Origin: Torreya grandis | Lineage: Eukaryota; Streptophyta; Pinopsida; Cupressales; Taxaceae | Direction: 5' to 3' | Assembly: GCA_037957365.1 (NCBI GenBank) | Contig: JARHVA010003185.1 | Span: forward strand, 33,501-97,500 | DNA: 64,000 nt | In this document: in pieces, positions 49,614-60,962 of the stretch | Position numbering within the stretch: position 1 is the stretch's first letter | How the letters are laid out: each line of letters begins with the position of its first letter | Translations under genes and position numbers: made by a program | The notes under the pieces: model-generated | Seen by the model: only the letters and a program-made list of their open reading frames with translations | What the model was told of the DNA's origin: nothing | Databases searched by the model: none

Positions 49614-51469
49614 TTTTGATGATCAGCATTCCCCTATTCTTAGAACAGGGACCCTCCTTTCTTTAATTTTCAAAAATGCCCAAGATGTTAAGCATATCAA
49701 ATTGTTTGACTACATGGAGAATTTATTTAATACTTATATAATTTTTGGTTAATCATTCATTTTGAAATAAGGATTGATACTTATAAATATTCAAATTATT
49801 TCAAGTCTTCTTCAAGTTTTATTCAGTAATGAATTATTGATCATGGATGGTTTAATGATATGTAGACATGCCTTTGTTAAGGAATCATGACCTAGCTACC
49901 TAATAGACATGAATTAAAAAAGTTTAGTTGGGTTTTATTAAATTAACATTATTTTGTGTCTAAAAAATTATATTGTAGAGTTTTTCCAAAACTTGTTTAA
50001 AATAACATGGGCAATAATGTCTTCAAGAAGCTAACTTAATTTCTCGCTTGGCCTCATGGGATATCAAATTAAAGTTATAGTTTATGAAATCTTGTGGGAT
50101 GTCAAAGTTTAGGTTAGAACCTAAAAGGATAGGTTTACAGCTCACCAAGCCTCATAATGCCTTAAGGATTCATCATATCCCATGTAAAACACCTAAAGCA
50201 AATCTACCTAGTCCCTGAGCTACATGGCATCATCTAGAAGGCTTGTGAGAAACTATCCATTATAATTCAAATACAAGGGTTATGTATCAAGATATTATCC
50301 CCAAAAAATGAGATCATATAATTCAATCCACCACACATCCCCCATGCATCATGCCATGATGTAGAAACCCACAAGATTCCATCGTGTGTCTCAATGATAA
50401 TCAGCCAGACCCAAGTAGCCCTTTGAGGTGACATGTGTCCGACTTGGATTAATTCAAGGTCATCACATGTATATACTAAGTTACATACATCCAAATCTCA
50501 TGATATATCATAAGGCAAAAATTTAGTTGAACCTGATCCATTCAATCAAGATTTGGTGATATACAACTATCTGAGGTGCCTTTTGAGATTGAAAATTTGT
50601 AGAAGAACAAACAATAACCTAAAAGAGTGACACATCCCCTTTGGACCTATGTGATGATTCCACATGTCATTATTATGTTTTTCTTATCTGATATTCATGA
50701 GAATACCTTTGATAGGGATGTGTGTCTCCACCTGATCCAGCTAATTAGCGCCAAGTTACCAACAGTTGTCCAAAATCCTTTAAAGAGAGACACTTGGCAA
50801 GGAAAGCTATGATTGTTTGTGAGAGGGATGCATGGAATTACCATGACCAATAAAAATTGAATAAAATTAATTGAGAGCTTGATATGGATTTAAAGATGGT
50901 GCATGGTGAGATATAGATGAGTCATCATGAAAATTTTCCTTCTAAAAATCTGTGAGGTAATCAAAATGTGCCATGTGTTCAGATTTTGAGCCAACTAGGA
51001 AGCTTAGTCATATTTGGGCCATGTGAGTACTTAACTAGATCTAAGGTGGTATCCAAATGTTTAAAGTTGGAAATATTTATCTCTAAAGATAAAATTTACA
51101 TCAAATCAAATTCAAATTAAAGATAAATTGAATTTCTATGTACTTAATTATTAAAAGCAATAACTCAAACTTATTTCAAATATATGTGAAGTTGACAAGC
51201 TTTCCATTAATATGGCACAAACTAGGATAACCATAAATATTGTATTAATCAGAGTGGTCATTCAAAAGGATACATGATTATGTATATTGATTTTATATTT
51301 CAAATCTATACGTATTTGATTTATCTATTGTTTACACTCTCACAGTTCGACAAAGCTCAAGCCACTAACAAATTACACTCCTAACTACCATTATCAAAGC
51401 TTAAAATTTGTTGAAGGATATAAAGAGACATTGATTACTACCTATAGTATTTCAAAATATGGCACAATA

Positions 51470-54400
51470 AGGTCTTTCTACTATAGGTAAGAGTAGTTCC
51501 TTTGGGAATGATGACTTTCTATTTCAAAATGGTACTTCAGTCATCTTCAAAGATACTAAATTCATTCTTGAGGCCATAACATCTAGTGACTTGAATTATA
51601 TTAGAATATATTTCAATGTAGATGCATCTAGGGCTATTTATGAGACTAAAACCATGCCTCATAATTAAACTAGCCTCTAATATCCTTTCCAGTAACACAG
51701 TTAATCTACATAAGGCCATAGCTAAGCTAAAGGTCATTCTATGCACTGATGTAGTTTATTGTATTTTTGGGAGGTCAAAATGCAAATATGGTCTAATTAA
51801 ATCAATATCCTAAGGGATATTTATTTATTTCATAGTAAGACTAAGCTTTGAAAATCACTATGACCTTCCCTCACAATAGATAGAATATAACTAGGTTGTC
51901 ATCAATAACTGGTATGAAGTGCACTCCCTAAAGAAGGTTTTGGCTTCATGGGTTATAACCCAATAGGAGTTATTTTCATGGATGATCAAGTAAACTTACC
52001 ATTCTAATAGTTTATACAAGGATTCAAAATTATCCTAGTCCTTCTAAAGAAAATATTTGGTAATCCACACATTGCCTATGTGGACATAAGGGCTATTATA
52101 TTGGTATAAATAATCATATAAGACTAGTAGATTCTGTTACTTGGGGAAATTATCAGCAATAACTTGGTGTATCTAATACATGACAAGTAAAATAATGGTG
52201 TCACCTTCTTTATGATGATTTACTTATTGGATGCAATCTATGCAATTTCTCAACTAGGTTAGAGTTCATGGTCTCTTGAGCATCAAGAGATTGTGTCTCA
52301 ACTCTTTTCTATAATGCATATTCATACATTCAAACACAATATAAGAATGATTTTTGAAGATTTCTACCTAGTGGTCTACTAATTGATTAATGAATGAAAT
52401 ATGTAGAGGGTTCCCCCTAAAATTAGGAAAACCTTAAGAGATATGGGTAGATACTAGTTATACCTAGATTGCATAGTTATCAGAATAGAAGGAGTGATTG
52501 TGGCCCCTCTTAAACTACTAAGGTTTGTGCTAATGAATCTAGCTAAATAATAAATGGCCTATCAACTTTTACATGGAGTTGATGGAGTCTTTAAGAGAAA
52601 GAATAAAATGGCCCCCCATAGATTCCTTACAAACTAGGAAGGGACCAAGATTACCAAGTGACATGATATTATTATAAGTGCTAGGCATATGGATTCATAC
52701 AGACCATGGGATATGAATAACACAATTGCCAAACATCTATTCAAATTAAAGAAATATGTAGAAATAGAATAAAGCATCAAGAAGAAGTCCATGAGTGGAT
52801 ATATAGAGATGCTTTAATTGATGAGGTGGTGCTCTAAAATGTTGTAAAGATGAAAATTAAAATGGAAATGAAACTAGATAGGGAGAAGAAACAAGAGAAT
52901 ATTACTAAGATTCAGCCACCACTAGCACATGGGAACATGTTTGATGCTAATTATGAGGAAGGGAAAGATGAATAAAATGAAGATAACATTCCTCTTGTTA
53001 GAAACAAGCCAAATAGACCTCTATGACTTTCCACTTCAAGCATTTAGGTCTTACCTCCAAGATTTGAGCAAGGAGGATCTAGAAGTCAACTCAACCCATC
53101 CTAATGGTCCATAATAATCTATACATCTATTATGGGAGCCATTTTTGAAATCTTAGGCCAACCTAACACTAATAATATTAACTTTGAGGAATTATGACAA
53201 GGCATTGAGCTCTCTATAGAATAAGTACAAGATCTAGCTAGTAGAAACATTAAAAAGGTCTACAAGAGAAAAAGGGAGCCAAGACCACTATTATTATTAT
53301 TCTTACTAGTAAACCATAGGCTATCCTTAAAGAACAAGATCTCAATGCAAGTACTTCACCACTATATTCTTTTCTAGATGCATGTGTATTTCAAATTTCT
53401 CCTACTTTTACATTTTTTCCTCCCACCATTGTTCCCCTATTGGCTTCAATATCATCAACATCTATAACTACCGCAACTCAATCCTTAGTTGATACTAGCC
53501 TAGACCAAGCTAGTGGTTTTTAAGATTTAATATCCCCTATTTTATTTCTCATACCACTAAAAATATTTCATTTTCATCATGCTCCCAATGCACTAGTTCG
53601 TTTAATTTATTCTTGACAACAACAACTAGTGCATCATTTGTTATTAGTTCCCTTACATTAGCAAGGCCATTAAGGCCCATTTAAAAACTTTTCACCTCCC
53701 CAAATCCATCTTTGCTTGCATTCCCATTCAATATTTCTACAATTATAAAGGTGAGTGTGCCTCTAAAATTGCTTTCATTTATTCTAAATATGGGCCATGC
53801 AAGAACTCTATTTGTCACACTTGGGCAGATAGACCCAACAAACTTACCACATATTTTTGTTACATCTCTAGCCTCTGCCTTAACTTTACCACCTCTAATA
53901 AAGCTAATGCCTACTATTGTCCCAAATTGGGTCACAGATATTATATTGGCAACAAGACAAGAGAAATCTTAGGTAGTCTTCTTTACACCATAGATTGGTA
54001 TGAGATTTGATGTTGCTACAGGTACCATAAAAAGAGTGGCAAGGAGTCAGGTTAATCAACCCTACTCTAGCTTAGTTTTAGCTCATGGAAGTTAAGATTC
54101 CCTCTTCACTTTAACAAATAAGAGTAAAGTTGGCCTAGGTTGAGTGGATGAGTATGTAGAGGAGCCTATGTCCACAGTTCAAGTGAATCTAGAATCCATA
54201 GTGGAATTAATGAAATGTATGCAACAAGAGATGAAAAGATTGACGGAATAGGCATTGCCTATAGTACCAAAAAACACTGTAGTCTAGGTAATTAATGTAG
54301 TCATCAATGTCTTCAATTTATACAAGGTCATGAAGAGAAGGAAATAATATGGGACTCTACAGTATAATGTGGTCATTAAATATGATAAAAAAACTTACAT

Positions 54401-54970
54401 TCTATGATGCTAAGTTTTCAAACCTAGCTAGAGTTGTAAGGAGAAACAAGTTCATAGACCTTAAGGTATTTCCACTTAAAGACATCATCTTAGCACAAAC
54501 CATAATGATAAATAGGAGGAGAATATCGAAAAGGTGGTTAGAATAGGTTAAGGATATAATTACATCCTTATAAAAAATAGAGTTTAGAATTACCCTATTG
54601 TTAAAGGATGTTATAGTCACTAGGGTGACCAAACTTGATGGTAGCCTCATGGATGACCAATAATTTAGGTCTCAAATTAAGGTATTTATTTTGAATTTAT
54701 AATAAGACATAGCCAATGCCAATATTTCCACTAAAGTAATGAAATTATGTCTTTTACCAACTAAAGGATAGAGAGAGCTAAGGTCATTGAAGAAGCATTG
54801 AGACCTATAATTGAAGATCATGGTAGGCTTATTCAAAAACACCTAATTTATTTTGGCCTATGATCCTAGATTTGGGTCAAATTGGCCAAGATTACTTAAC
54901 ATTCAATTAATATTTGTCAAAGGAAGAGGTAGAGAAATAAAAGACAACAATAAGTTGGTTAGTAAGCTCT
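51470..54970 (+). pseudogene. Decayed accessory ORF inside U3 of element C 3' LTR
   Basis: The same region as 32090-35640, carrying its own stops and small indels. Recognisable parts include YQLLHGVDGVFKRKNKM-type text (52560-52615), an acidic/Lys-rich part (52850-52980), the Ser/Thr/Pro-rich block (53330-53960) and the helical tail with SNLARVVRRNKFIDLKVFPL and RRRISKRWLE in the open frame 54349-54546. Because this is the 3' copy, it is the one that would lie in the 3' end of a full-length transcript. Minus-strand open frames here (53681-53935, 54402-54650) are shadows. Confidence 0.65.
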
Positions 54971-55139
54971 TCCAAGGCCTTAAGGAATATTTGGCTTTAT
55001 TTTTGTAAATTCAAATTTAGAATATTCCATTGTAATATGTGACATGTTAGTTATTGTTATTCAAAATCTAAAATCCACTTGGATATATTTGGGCACATTT
55101 TAATAGGCCCACTTAAACTTGTATAGGCATTTTGAGATC

Positions 55140-55149
55140 TATATATAGG
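55140..55149 (+). promoter_or_regulatory. TATA box of element C 3' LTR
   Basis: TATATATAGG followed by a C-run and tcattgtaaaagaggaac, matching the 5' LTR at 35780. Confidence 0.7.
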
Positions 55150-55919
55150 GGTTTCCCCCCTCATTGTAAAAGAGGAACAATTGCTAAGGAATTAATGCAA
55201 AAGAGCTAAGAATTCATGAGATTGTCTAAGTGTTTTATTGTGTGTTTTGTAGTTTCAACTTCTCATAATTTTATAAAAGTAATAGATTGTTTTCTATTGA
55301 CTAATTTAGCAATACTATAAATGTATGCAATTATTGGTTTATGTGCTCTGTTTCATCTTATTTACATTTGGATGTGCTTATGCAATTTAATATGAATATG
55401 TAATTTTCATGCAACGTATGATTTCTGATATATGCATCTTCTTTCCTTTAAAGTCTCAACTACATTAATTTGGCTTTGATTATTATTCTAGGGTTGGCGA
55501 TTGCTAGTTTTATATGTTATTATTATATAAGTTCTCAAAATTGACACATTTAACTCTCTGAAGCAAACCTTCTTTTCTACCTTACCCTGATTACCTTTAG
55601 ATCTACCCCATGAATCACCTTAGTTTAGGTCATTATATAAATATTAATTATTTGTTTATGTTTGGGGAAAAAATGGCAAATTTTAGAGCAATTTCATAAA
55701 GATTAGCTAGAAATAAAGTGTCACTATGTATAATTTGTTGTCCCTAGAACAGGGCCTTCTTGTAGACTTACAAGTGGTGGCCATATCCCTGCTATTTTGC
55801 TATTGTAAATAGTAGTTGTCTATAAAAAATCAAGCACTAAGTCTTCTAGGACATAAAATTGAGTTTATTACTTTCCCTCATTCCCTAGTGACACAGGGAG
55901 CACATTAAGTGCATCAACA

Positions 55920-55924
55920 CATAC
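55920..55924. repeat. Target-site duplication of element C, right copy (CATAC)
   Basis: Identical to 30237-30241 and directly adjacent to the LTR end ATCAACA. Confidence 0.9.
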
Positions 55925-56215
55925 CACATTCTATACTCTAATAGGATATACCCCATATTCCCTTATTTATAGCACTAAGACCATTCTTCTTATCAAGGTT
56001 GAGTTTCCTTCTCTCTAGATTTGACTAAACAACATCATCAATGATGAGGACTATAGAGTAACTCACATTAAAGATCTAGACCTGATTGATGAATAGCATA
56101 TGGTAGCCTTGAATAACCTTCAGGCATATCAAAATAAATTAGGAGGCTAATATAATTAGCATGCTAAGCATTGAGAATTCAATCTTGGCGACCTTTTTTA
56201 AAATAAAATTAGAAT
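55925..56215 (+). pseudogene. Element B integrase, C-terminal part after element C
   Basis: Immediately after the duplication the frame reads TFYTLIGYTPYSLIYSTK (about 55924-55977), the block that follows the Tyr-His-Thr at the other side of C in this integrase family. Next come IKVEFPSL (55996), LKI-L-LMNS/LIDE-type text (56070-56092), HMVALNNLQAYQNKLGG (56097-56147) and EFNLGDLF (56170-56195), the standard C-terminal helix and strand. With C and one CATAC copy taken out, the two halves are in the same reading frame and keep the family spacing, so the insertion point is fixed to the base. Confidence 0.9.
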
Positions 56216-56639
56216 AATGAAAAATCTATTAAGAAAAAAAAGAATATAATGAATGAATGATGCTCTAAACAAAGTTTGAGAAGTCTATTATTCCCCCTTG
56301 AGGTGGTGTCTAACACATATGATTAATGGATGGTCCTTCAAAAAGAAGCAAGAATAAAAATGAAATTAACCCATGGTTAAGATTAATCCAATTAAGATAA
56401 TGTTTGTAAGCATTGATTAAGAATTAAACTAACCCATGGTTGAGAATAATGTCACTTTTGAGACAAATAAGAAAGTAAATTTCTAACCCAATTGATTAGG
56501 GCCTTGTGTAGTTATTACTAACTATGGTTTTTGAGAATATAGGCTCACAAAACCAAAAGGAGATGAACTTGATGAACCAATAGACATAATACACTTCAAA
56601 AAAAATTATGCTTGAGAGACTCAAATTATTGTCTATAAG
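56216..56639. other. Spacer between integrase and antisense PMD pseudogene of B
   Basis: AT-rich, stop-rich DNA with an A-rich patch (aagaaaaaaaagaa near 56232). A pair of similar phrases, aactaacccatggttgagaat and aattaacccatggttaagatt, occurs at 56427 and 56366. No gene is seen. Confidence 0.6.
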
Positions 56640-58270
56640 TATCATTTATGTTATGCCACATTATACCTATTATTTATACCATGCCCCTATACTATTCCAC
56701 CATGCCTACATCGCTACATGTTATGGCTATGCTAGAAGGCCATACTTGGCCTAGATTAACCTATGTGCATGTAATACCTACTATACTAGAGTCTAGAACC
56801 ATTATATCTAGGGTATCATCACCTCCATAACCTATATCATCCCTATAACCATATCCCCTACCATTTCCATAATTAAAGCCATCATCATCATTGTCACCTT
56901 ATTCACCTTTGCTACTATGACAAGTACTCCCTCTATTGATTGATATCTTGGATTTCATCTCATCAATATACATAGGCCTCTATCCACTTTCTTGATCAAT
57001 AAATATAAGATTTAGAGGGCACACATATACCCACCAATGAATATATGCCAGAGGAACCCCTGAATCTATATCACCCCCTACATAATCCTAAGAAACTCAT
57101 GGATCACTTAGATAGCTTGTAGTGTACACACCCATATAAATGACAAGAGTGTCTTGAATAATCTCCCATGTGACATGCGTAAACCACTTGGTCACCTCAG
57201 GTACATCTTATGCAAAACCAAACTATCAGAATACCCAATCAAGGAAGTATTCCTCGATAATGTGAGACTATCTTCTAGTAAAAAACACTTGGTAGTCATA
57301 TAATCTATCTACAATCCATATTAAAACCACTATAAATAATATTCAAGGTAAGGTATCTAAATAAAAATATTTGGTGTGAGATCATAAAATATTCGATGGC
57401 ATAAACATATCTCCCATATGCCCTCATCAATTTGCACTAATCTATACCTATCCATATGCCAATGGCTCATCTGGGTCTTGTACCCATCACTACCCCATTA
57501 GTCACTCAATAGTGATGTGATCCCAGCCATTTACCATCAGTAGAGTAGATTCCCCAATGTTACATCCTCTATGGTAGGTTATCATATGGATATCTATATA
57601 AAGTTGAGTCAGGGAACTTGGCCCCCAATAAAAATGTGTCGACTCATCTAGCATGTTGTACATTACACATCCAAGATCCATGTAAATGTATCAAATGATC
57701 TTGTGAGGAAATAAGATCCTACTGATAATATCCATAAGAACCATGAACTCCCTATGAAAAAGTATTGGCAATGAAGGATATCCAATGGGTAGATCATTTG
57801 ATTGAACACCATTATATATCTCAATCAAGTTTATGTTTGCCTTCCCTTTAACCATAAGGATGGCATGGTAGTTTACCAAACCATCTAGTACATCCTAATA
57901 TTATGTTTAAGGTGTCTATAATATCCTTGATCCTTGCATTAGTAACTTGAGCATATGTTAGGCGTCCTCAAGTGTAATTATTACCTCTCTAGTAGGTAGA
58001 TGGAAAGTGAAAGTCTCATTATGACAGTGCCCAACTAATGTGCTTAAGTATACCATATTTACTTGAATTACTAACTTCTATGCCACATCATGTATATCTA
58101 ATGCATATATAAATTTGGCCATCCCCTTCATCTAGATTTGAGGGGTATGAGAGCAGTGGGAATGTCATTCCTAAAAAATCAAGATAGTCAGCTATTCTTA
58201 AAATCACAAATAAGTTAGCATCAACCTAACTCTATGCTAATATATGAGTCTCCACCTAGCCTAAAAATAT
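56640..58270 (-). pseudogene. Antisense plant mobile domain (PMD) remnant in element B
   Basis: Read on the minus strand from about 58150 downwards: AKFIYALDIHDVA, then ETFTFHLPTREVIITLEDA (about 58013-57957), close to the PMD signature of a 'FHLP-GE-TITLEDV' strand-turn-helix. The open piece 57879-57691 follows (MVNYHAILMVKGKANINLIE...). A Trp/Arg-poor region with YKTQMSHWHMDRYRLV and GIWEICLCHRIFYDL (about 57500-57400) fits the middle of the domain. The end (near 56930-56820) is Gly/Asp-rich: GDNDDDGFNYGNGRGYGYRD. PMD proteins are known both as plant genes and as cargo of Ty3/gypsy and Mutator-like elements. The antisense position between integrase and 3' LTR is a recognised aORF location. 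The weaker middle match keeps confidence moderate. Confidence 0.6.
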
Positions 58271-58329
58271 TATTTTCTCCTCTTTCCTAGAGTTTGGACC
58301 CCTTTTAATTCCTCAAACTAGGTGTTTTT

Positions 58330-58620
58330 GGCTTTTAGCATGAAGTTACCATTTTTAGGAATGACGAAGTCATCGTTTAGATGATTTTGCACCTTTTAAG
58401 GCAAAATCTTCATTTTCATTATCATGAAAATGGTGACTTTACATAACAATAGGAAAAATATCCATTTCAATTTTTTTGACCATTTTTTGTTATTATACCA
58501 TTTTTAGGAATGGTGACTTTGTATGAAGTCATTGTTTTCCTTATCAAAGCCATTGTTTGGCCTAAAATGCAAATGGTGATGTTACCATTTTTTGACTTAA
58601 ACCTAAAAATAAATGTAATA
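58330..58620. repeat. Second cluster of tggtgactt-like motifs in B
   Basis: Forms such as aggaatgacgaagtcatcgttt (58359), aaaatggtgactttac (58428), aggaatggtgactttgtatgaagtcattgttt (58506) and aaatggtgatgttaccat (58571) recur with ccatttttagg spacers. They resemble the cluster at 19.23-19.58 kb. Confidence 0.6.
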
Positions 58621-58639
58621 AAAAAAGAATTAATGATGA

Positions 58640-59220
58640 ATTTGATGCTACTCATAGTTGGTCCATCATGTGGTGGTCATATATGCTACTTCACTTGGTC
58701 TAAAATATGTCATTTAGCTCCTCTACATGCCATTTTTCTTAGCTGACTAGTGTAGGAAACTAATGCTTAAAAATTCAAATGGCTAGGGTGAAAATGAATA
58801 GTTTTACACACAAAGGGTGGATATATAGCCAAAATTTTGAATTTTTGCCCCAAAAATTTCTATAATTCATTTTTTATGCTCTAAGTGTATTATTTACATT
58901 TGTGGTGTGTTTTGCATGTTGTTTGATACCACATGCCTTATTTTTTGGCCATTTTATAACTAGACCATCTTTTTTGGGCCTCTCATGAGACCTATTTAAC
59001 AACATTATTTTTATACATGTACCACATTTTTATGTGAACATGCATCTTCAAACTCACATTTAGGCTAGAAATATGTTTTTATTCTTTGCCATCTCATTGT
59101 AAATCCATTTTATGAGTTTTTGCATTAGCTCCCCTTACCAATTTACCTAGGTGCACCAAATTCTTTTTTGATAAATAAATGGTATATATCTCCTTTCTTG
59201 AGAAAATGTGTTTTAAATCA
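58640..59220. other. Non-coding stretch of element B before tandem repeats
   Basis: AT-rich DNA with no gene. Only low-level similarity in style to the 5' leader (T-rich, ttttggcc patches) is seen. Confidence 0.5.
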
Positions 59221-59224
59221 TGTA

Positions 59225-59655
59225 ATTTAAATGTGTAAATAATTATAATTGCCTTTGGGTAAATCATTCTTTTTAAACCAATTTAATGATTATAATCCTT
59301 TATAAGCAAATCATTATTTTTACATCCTATGATAATGATTAAAAATGCCTTTATATAAATCATGATTTTTCCTACTCCACCCACCCTACCAAGGCAAATT
59401 ATTTTTTCACTAATTATAACCATCTTTGGGTAAATCAGTGTCTCATGTTCTATTACTGAATACCACCTTTGGGAAAATTAGTGTTTGCCAAACTACCCTA
59501 TGGGGGAAAATATCTATTACACTAATAATAATTGCCTTTAGGAAAATTAATGTTCCACCCCTTAATTATTTATAATAAACACCTTTGTAAAAATTAGTGA
59601 CTCCATCATTATTACTATTTATAACTACCTTTGGGAAATTTAGTAATTCCACCTC
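59225..59655. repeat. Eight to nine degenerate tandem units of about 50 bp
   Basis: The phrase ataattgcctttgggtaaatca and variants (cctttataagcaaatca, catctttgggtaaatca, cacctttgggaaaatta, gcctttaggaaaattaa, cacctttgtaaaaatta, tacctttgggaaattta) recur from 59242 to 59640 at about 45-60 bp spacing. The array sits just upstream of B's 3' LTR. Confidence 0.8.
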
Positions 59656-59825
59656 TGTTACCATCTAGATTGTGTCACTTTTTTCATTTCAAGGGAATGT
59701 TTGATGACTCTATTTTTTTACCTACTCACTTAAGGGGGAATAAAGGGATAATTTATATACCTTTAGGTTATTAATCTCTAATTTTAATGGATTTTTCATT
59801 CTTTTAAAATATTTTAATCTACTTG

Positions 59826-60962
59826 TGTCTCAAAACACCTTCTCAAACAAGGGCAAACTATAAAGGCTCATTTTTGGCCACTTACGTGCATAAATCAAGA
59901 ACCAAATTGATTTATATAAAATGAATTTATTTAATCCTATAAGTAAATTTATTTCCTAAATTAATCCACATAAGTTATATAATTTCCCAAAAATGTGGTG
60001 AGGCTTACTTATTTGGGTTATTACCCTTTATGCACCGATAACCTTGTTTGGTTTCAACCCTAGTCAAATTATGAACTAGTAATTTGACATTATTGGCATG
60101 TTAAAATATTAATTAAAAAAATTTAAAATAGTTTAAAAAATCCAAAAATCACTAATAAACATTAATTATACATTTATTCTTAATTAACTTGCCTATGTAA
60201 AAATTCCAAGTTGAATTAATGATTTTCATTTATCAAAAAAGGAAGTTTTATCCAAATATGAATTCAAAGGTCAAATGAGATAATAAAGTGATTTATTAAT
60301 TCCTAAATATTTAAAAAAAATTATTCACAACCTCATAAATATATAAATTGAGTCATCATTGATCATAAATATATGAAAATGAGGTGTTAAGACTTCATGA
60401 GTTATTTGACCCAACCCAAGGTTAGCTTGACTCAACTCAGGTTATTTTAGACTCAACCAAAGTTTGAATTAAATATAACCTCCCTAGGGTTATATTTAGT
60501 TCTTATCTATATAAATACAAGTGCTCACACCATACCTAAACAAGCTTTTATATGTAAGGTTATTTTGCAGGAATTCCTTCAATAAGCCATTAAAAGTAAT
60601 GTTATAATGTGCATTTGATACTAAGCTTCACACCAAGCCAAGCCATAGAAAATAAAATCCACAAGTAACCATTGGATAAGTGATACAAAAATTTAGAAGC
60701 ATTTAAAAGAGTCTCTAATGTCATAGAATGAGCACAAACATCCTTATGCCAACAAGTGGACATCAATTTCAACAAGGGAGGTAAAATGATTGTGTGTTTT
60801 TATCTCTATTTTGTGATCTCATTCATTATGTTATGACCCCAACTATAATTATTATGAAAGAGTGTTTAGTTTAATTGTATTTTTATTCATGTATTTTTAA
60901 TTTATTTAATAAAAAGGAACTAATCAACACTTGTGTGCTCTTCAAACTCCTAAGATACAACA
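59826..60962 (+). repeat. Element B 3' LTR (intact length)
   Basis: Begins TGTCTCAAAACACCTTC and ends CTAAGATACAACA. Colinear with the two halves of the 5' LTR (2886-3632 and 18722-19103). It preserves the uninterrupted site aggaattcctt (60569) where element A inserted in the other copy, and a TATA box tatataaata at 60508. Identity to the 5' copy is clearly lower than between C's LTRs, supporting B as the oldest layer. Confidence 0.8.

Larger units (their letters stand above)
30242..55919 (+). mobile_element. Element C: giant-LTR Ty3/gypsy retrotransposon inserted in B's integrase
   Basis: Two direct repeats of about 6.3 kb (30242-36587, 49614-55919) bound an internal region with PBS, gag, PR, aRNH, RT, RNase H and integrase, all on +. 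The repeat ends are TATTGATG/TTTTGATG and CATCAATA/CATCAACA, decay forms of an 8-bp inverted pair TGTTGATG...CATCAACA. Identical CATAC flanks both sides, and host integrase coding continues in register across the excised element. Total span is 25.7 kb, about 20.3 kb without the solo LTR in its leader. In size and LTR length it resembles the Ogre/Tat group. A sample of about 165 aligned LTR bases shows roughly 87% identity, so it is younger than B. Confidence 0.92.
49614..55919 (+). repeat. Element C 3' LTR (6.3 kb)
   Basis: Second copy of the LTR, colinear with 30242-36587. It starts TTTTGATGATCAGC and ends GCATCAACA, the better-preserved end. CATAC follows at 55920. It contains the same U3 accessory ORF, TATA box and gtggtggccatat landmark. 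Point differences from the 5' copy are largely C/T and G/A transitions. Confidence 0.9.
2886..60962 (+). mobile_element. Element B: old Tat-like Ty3/gypsy retrotransposon, split by A and C
   Basis: The LTRs are 2886-3632 plus 18722-19103 (5' copy, split by element A) and 59826-60962 (3' copy). Both begin TGT and end ACA or its decayed form ATA, and are close in length once A is removed. Between them lie a PBS, leader, gag, PR, RT, RNase H, aRNH, integrase (split by C) and an antisense plant-mobile-domain pseudogene. Without the insertions B is about 17 kb. An aRNH after the RNase H is the order known for the plant Tat lineage. No clear target-site duplication remains (atggg on the left, tatgt on the right). 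LTR divergence and dense stops indicate an old, dead copy. Confidence 0.85.
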
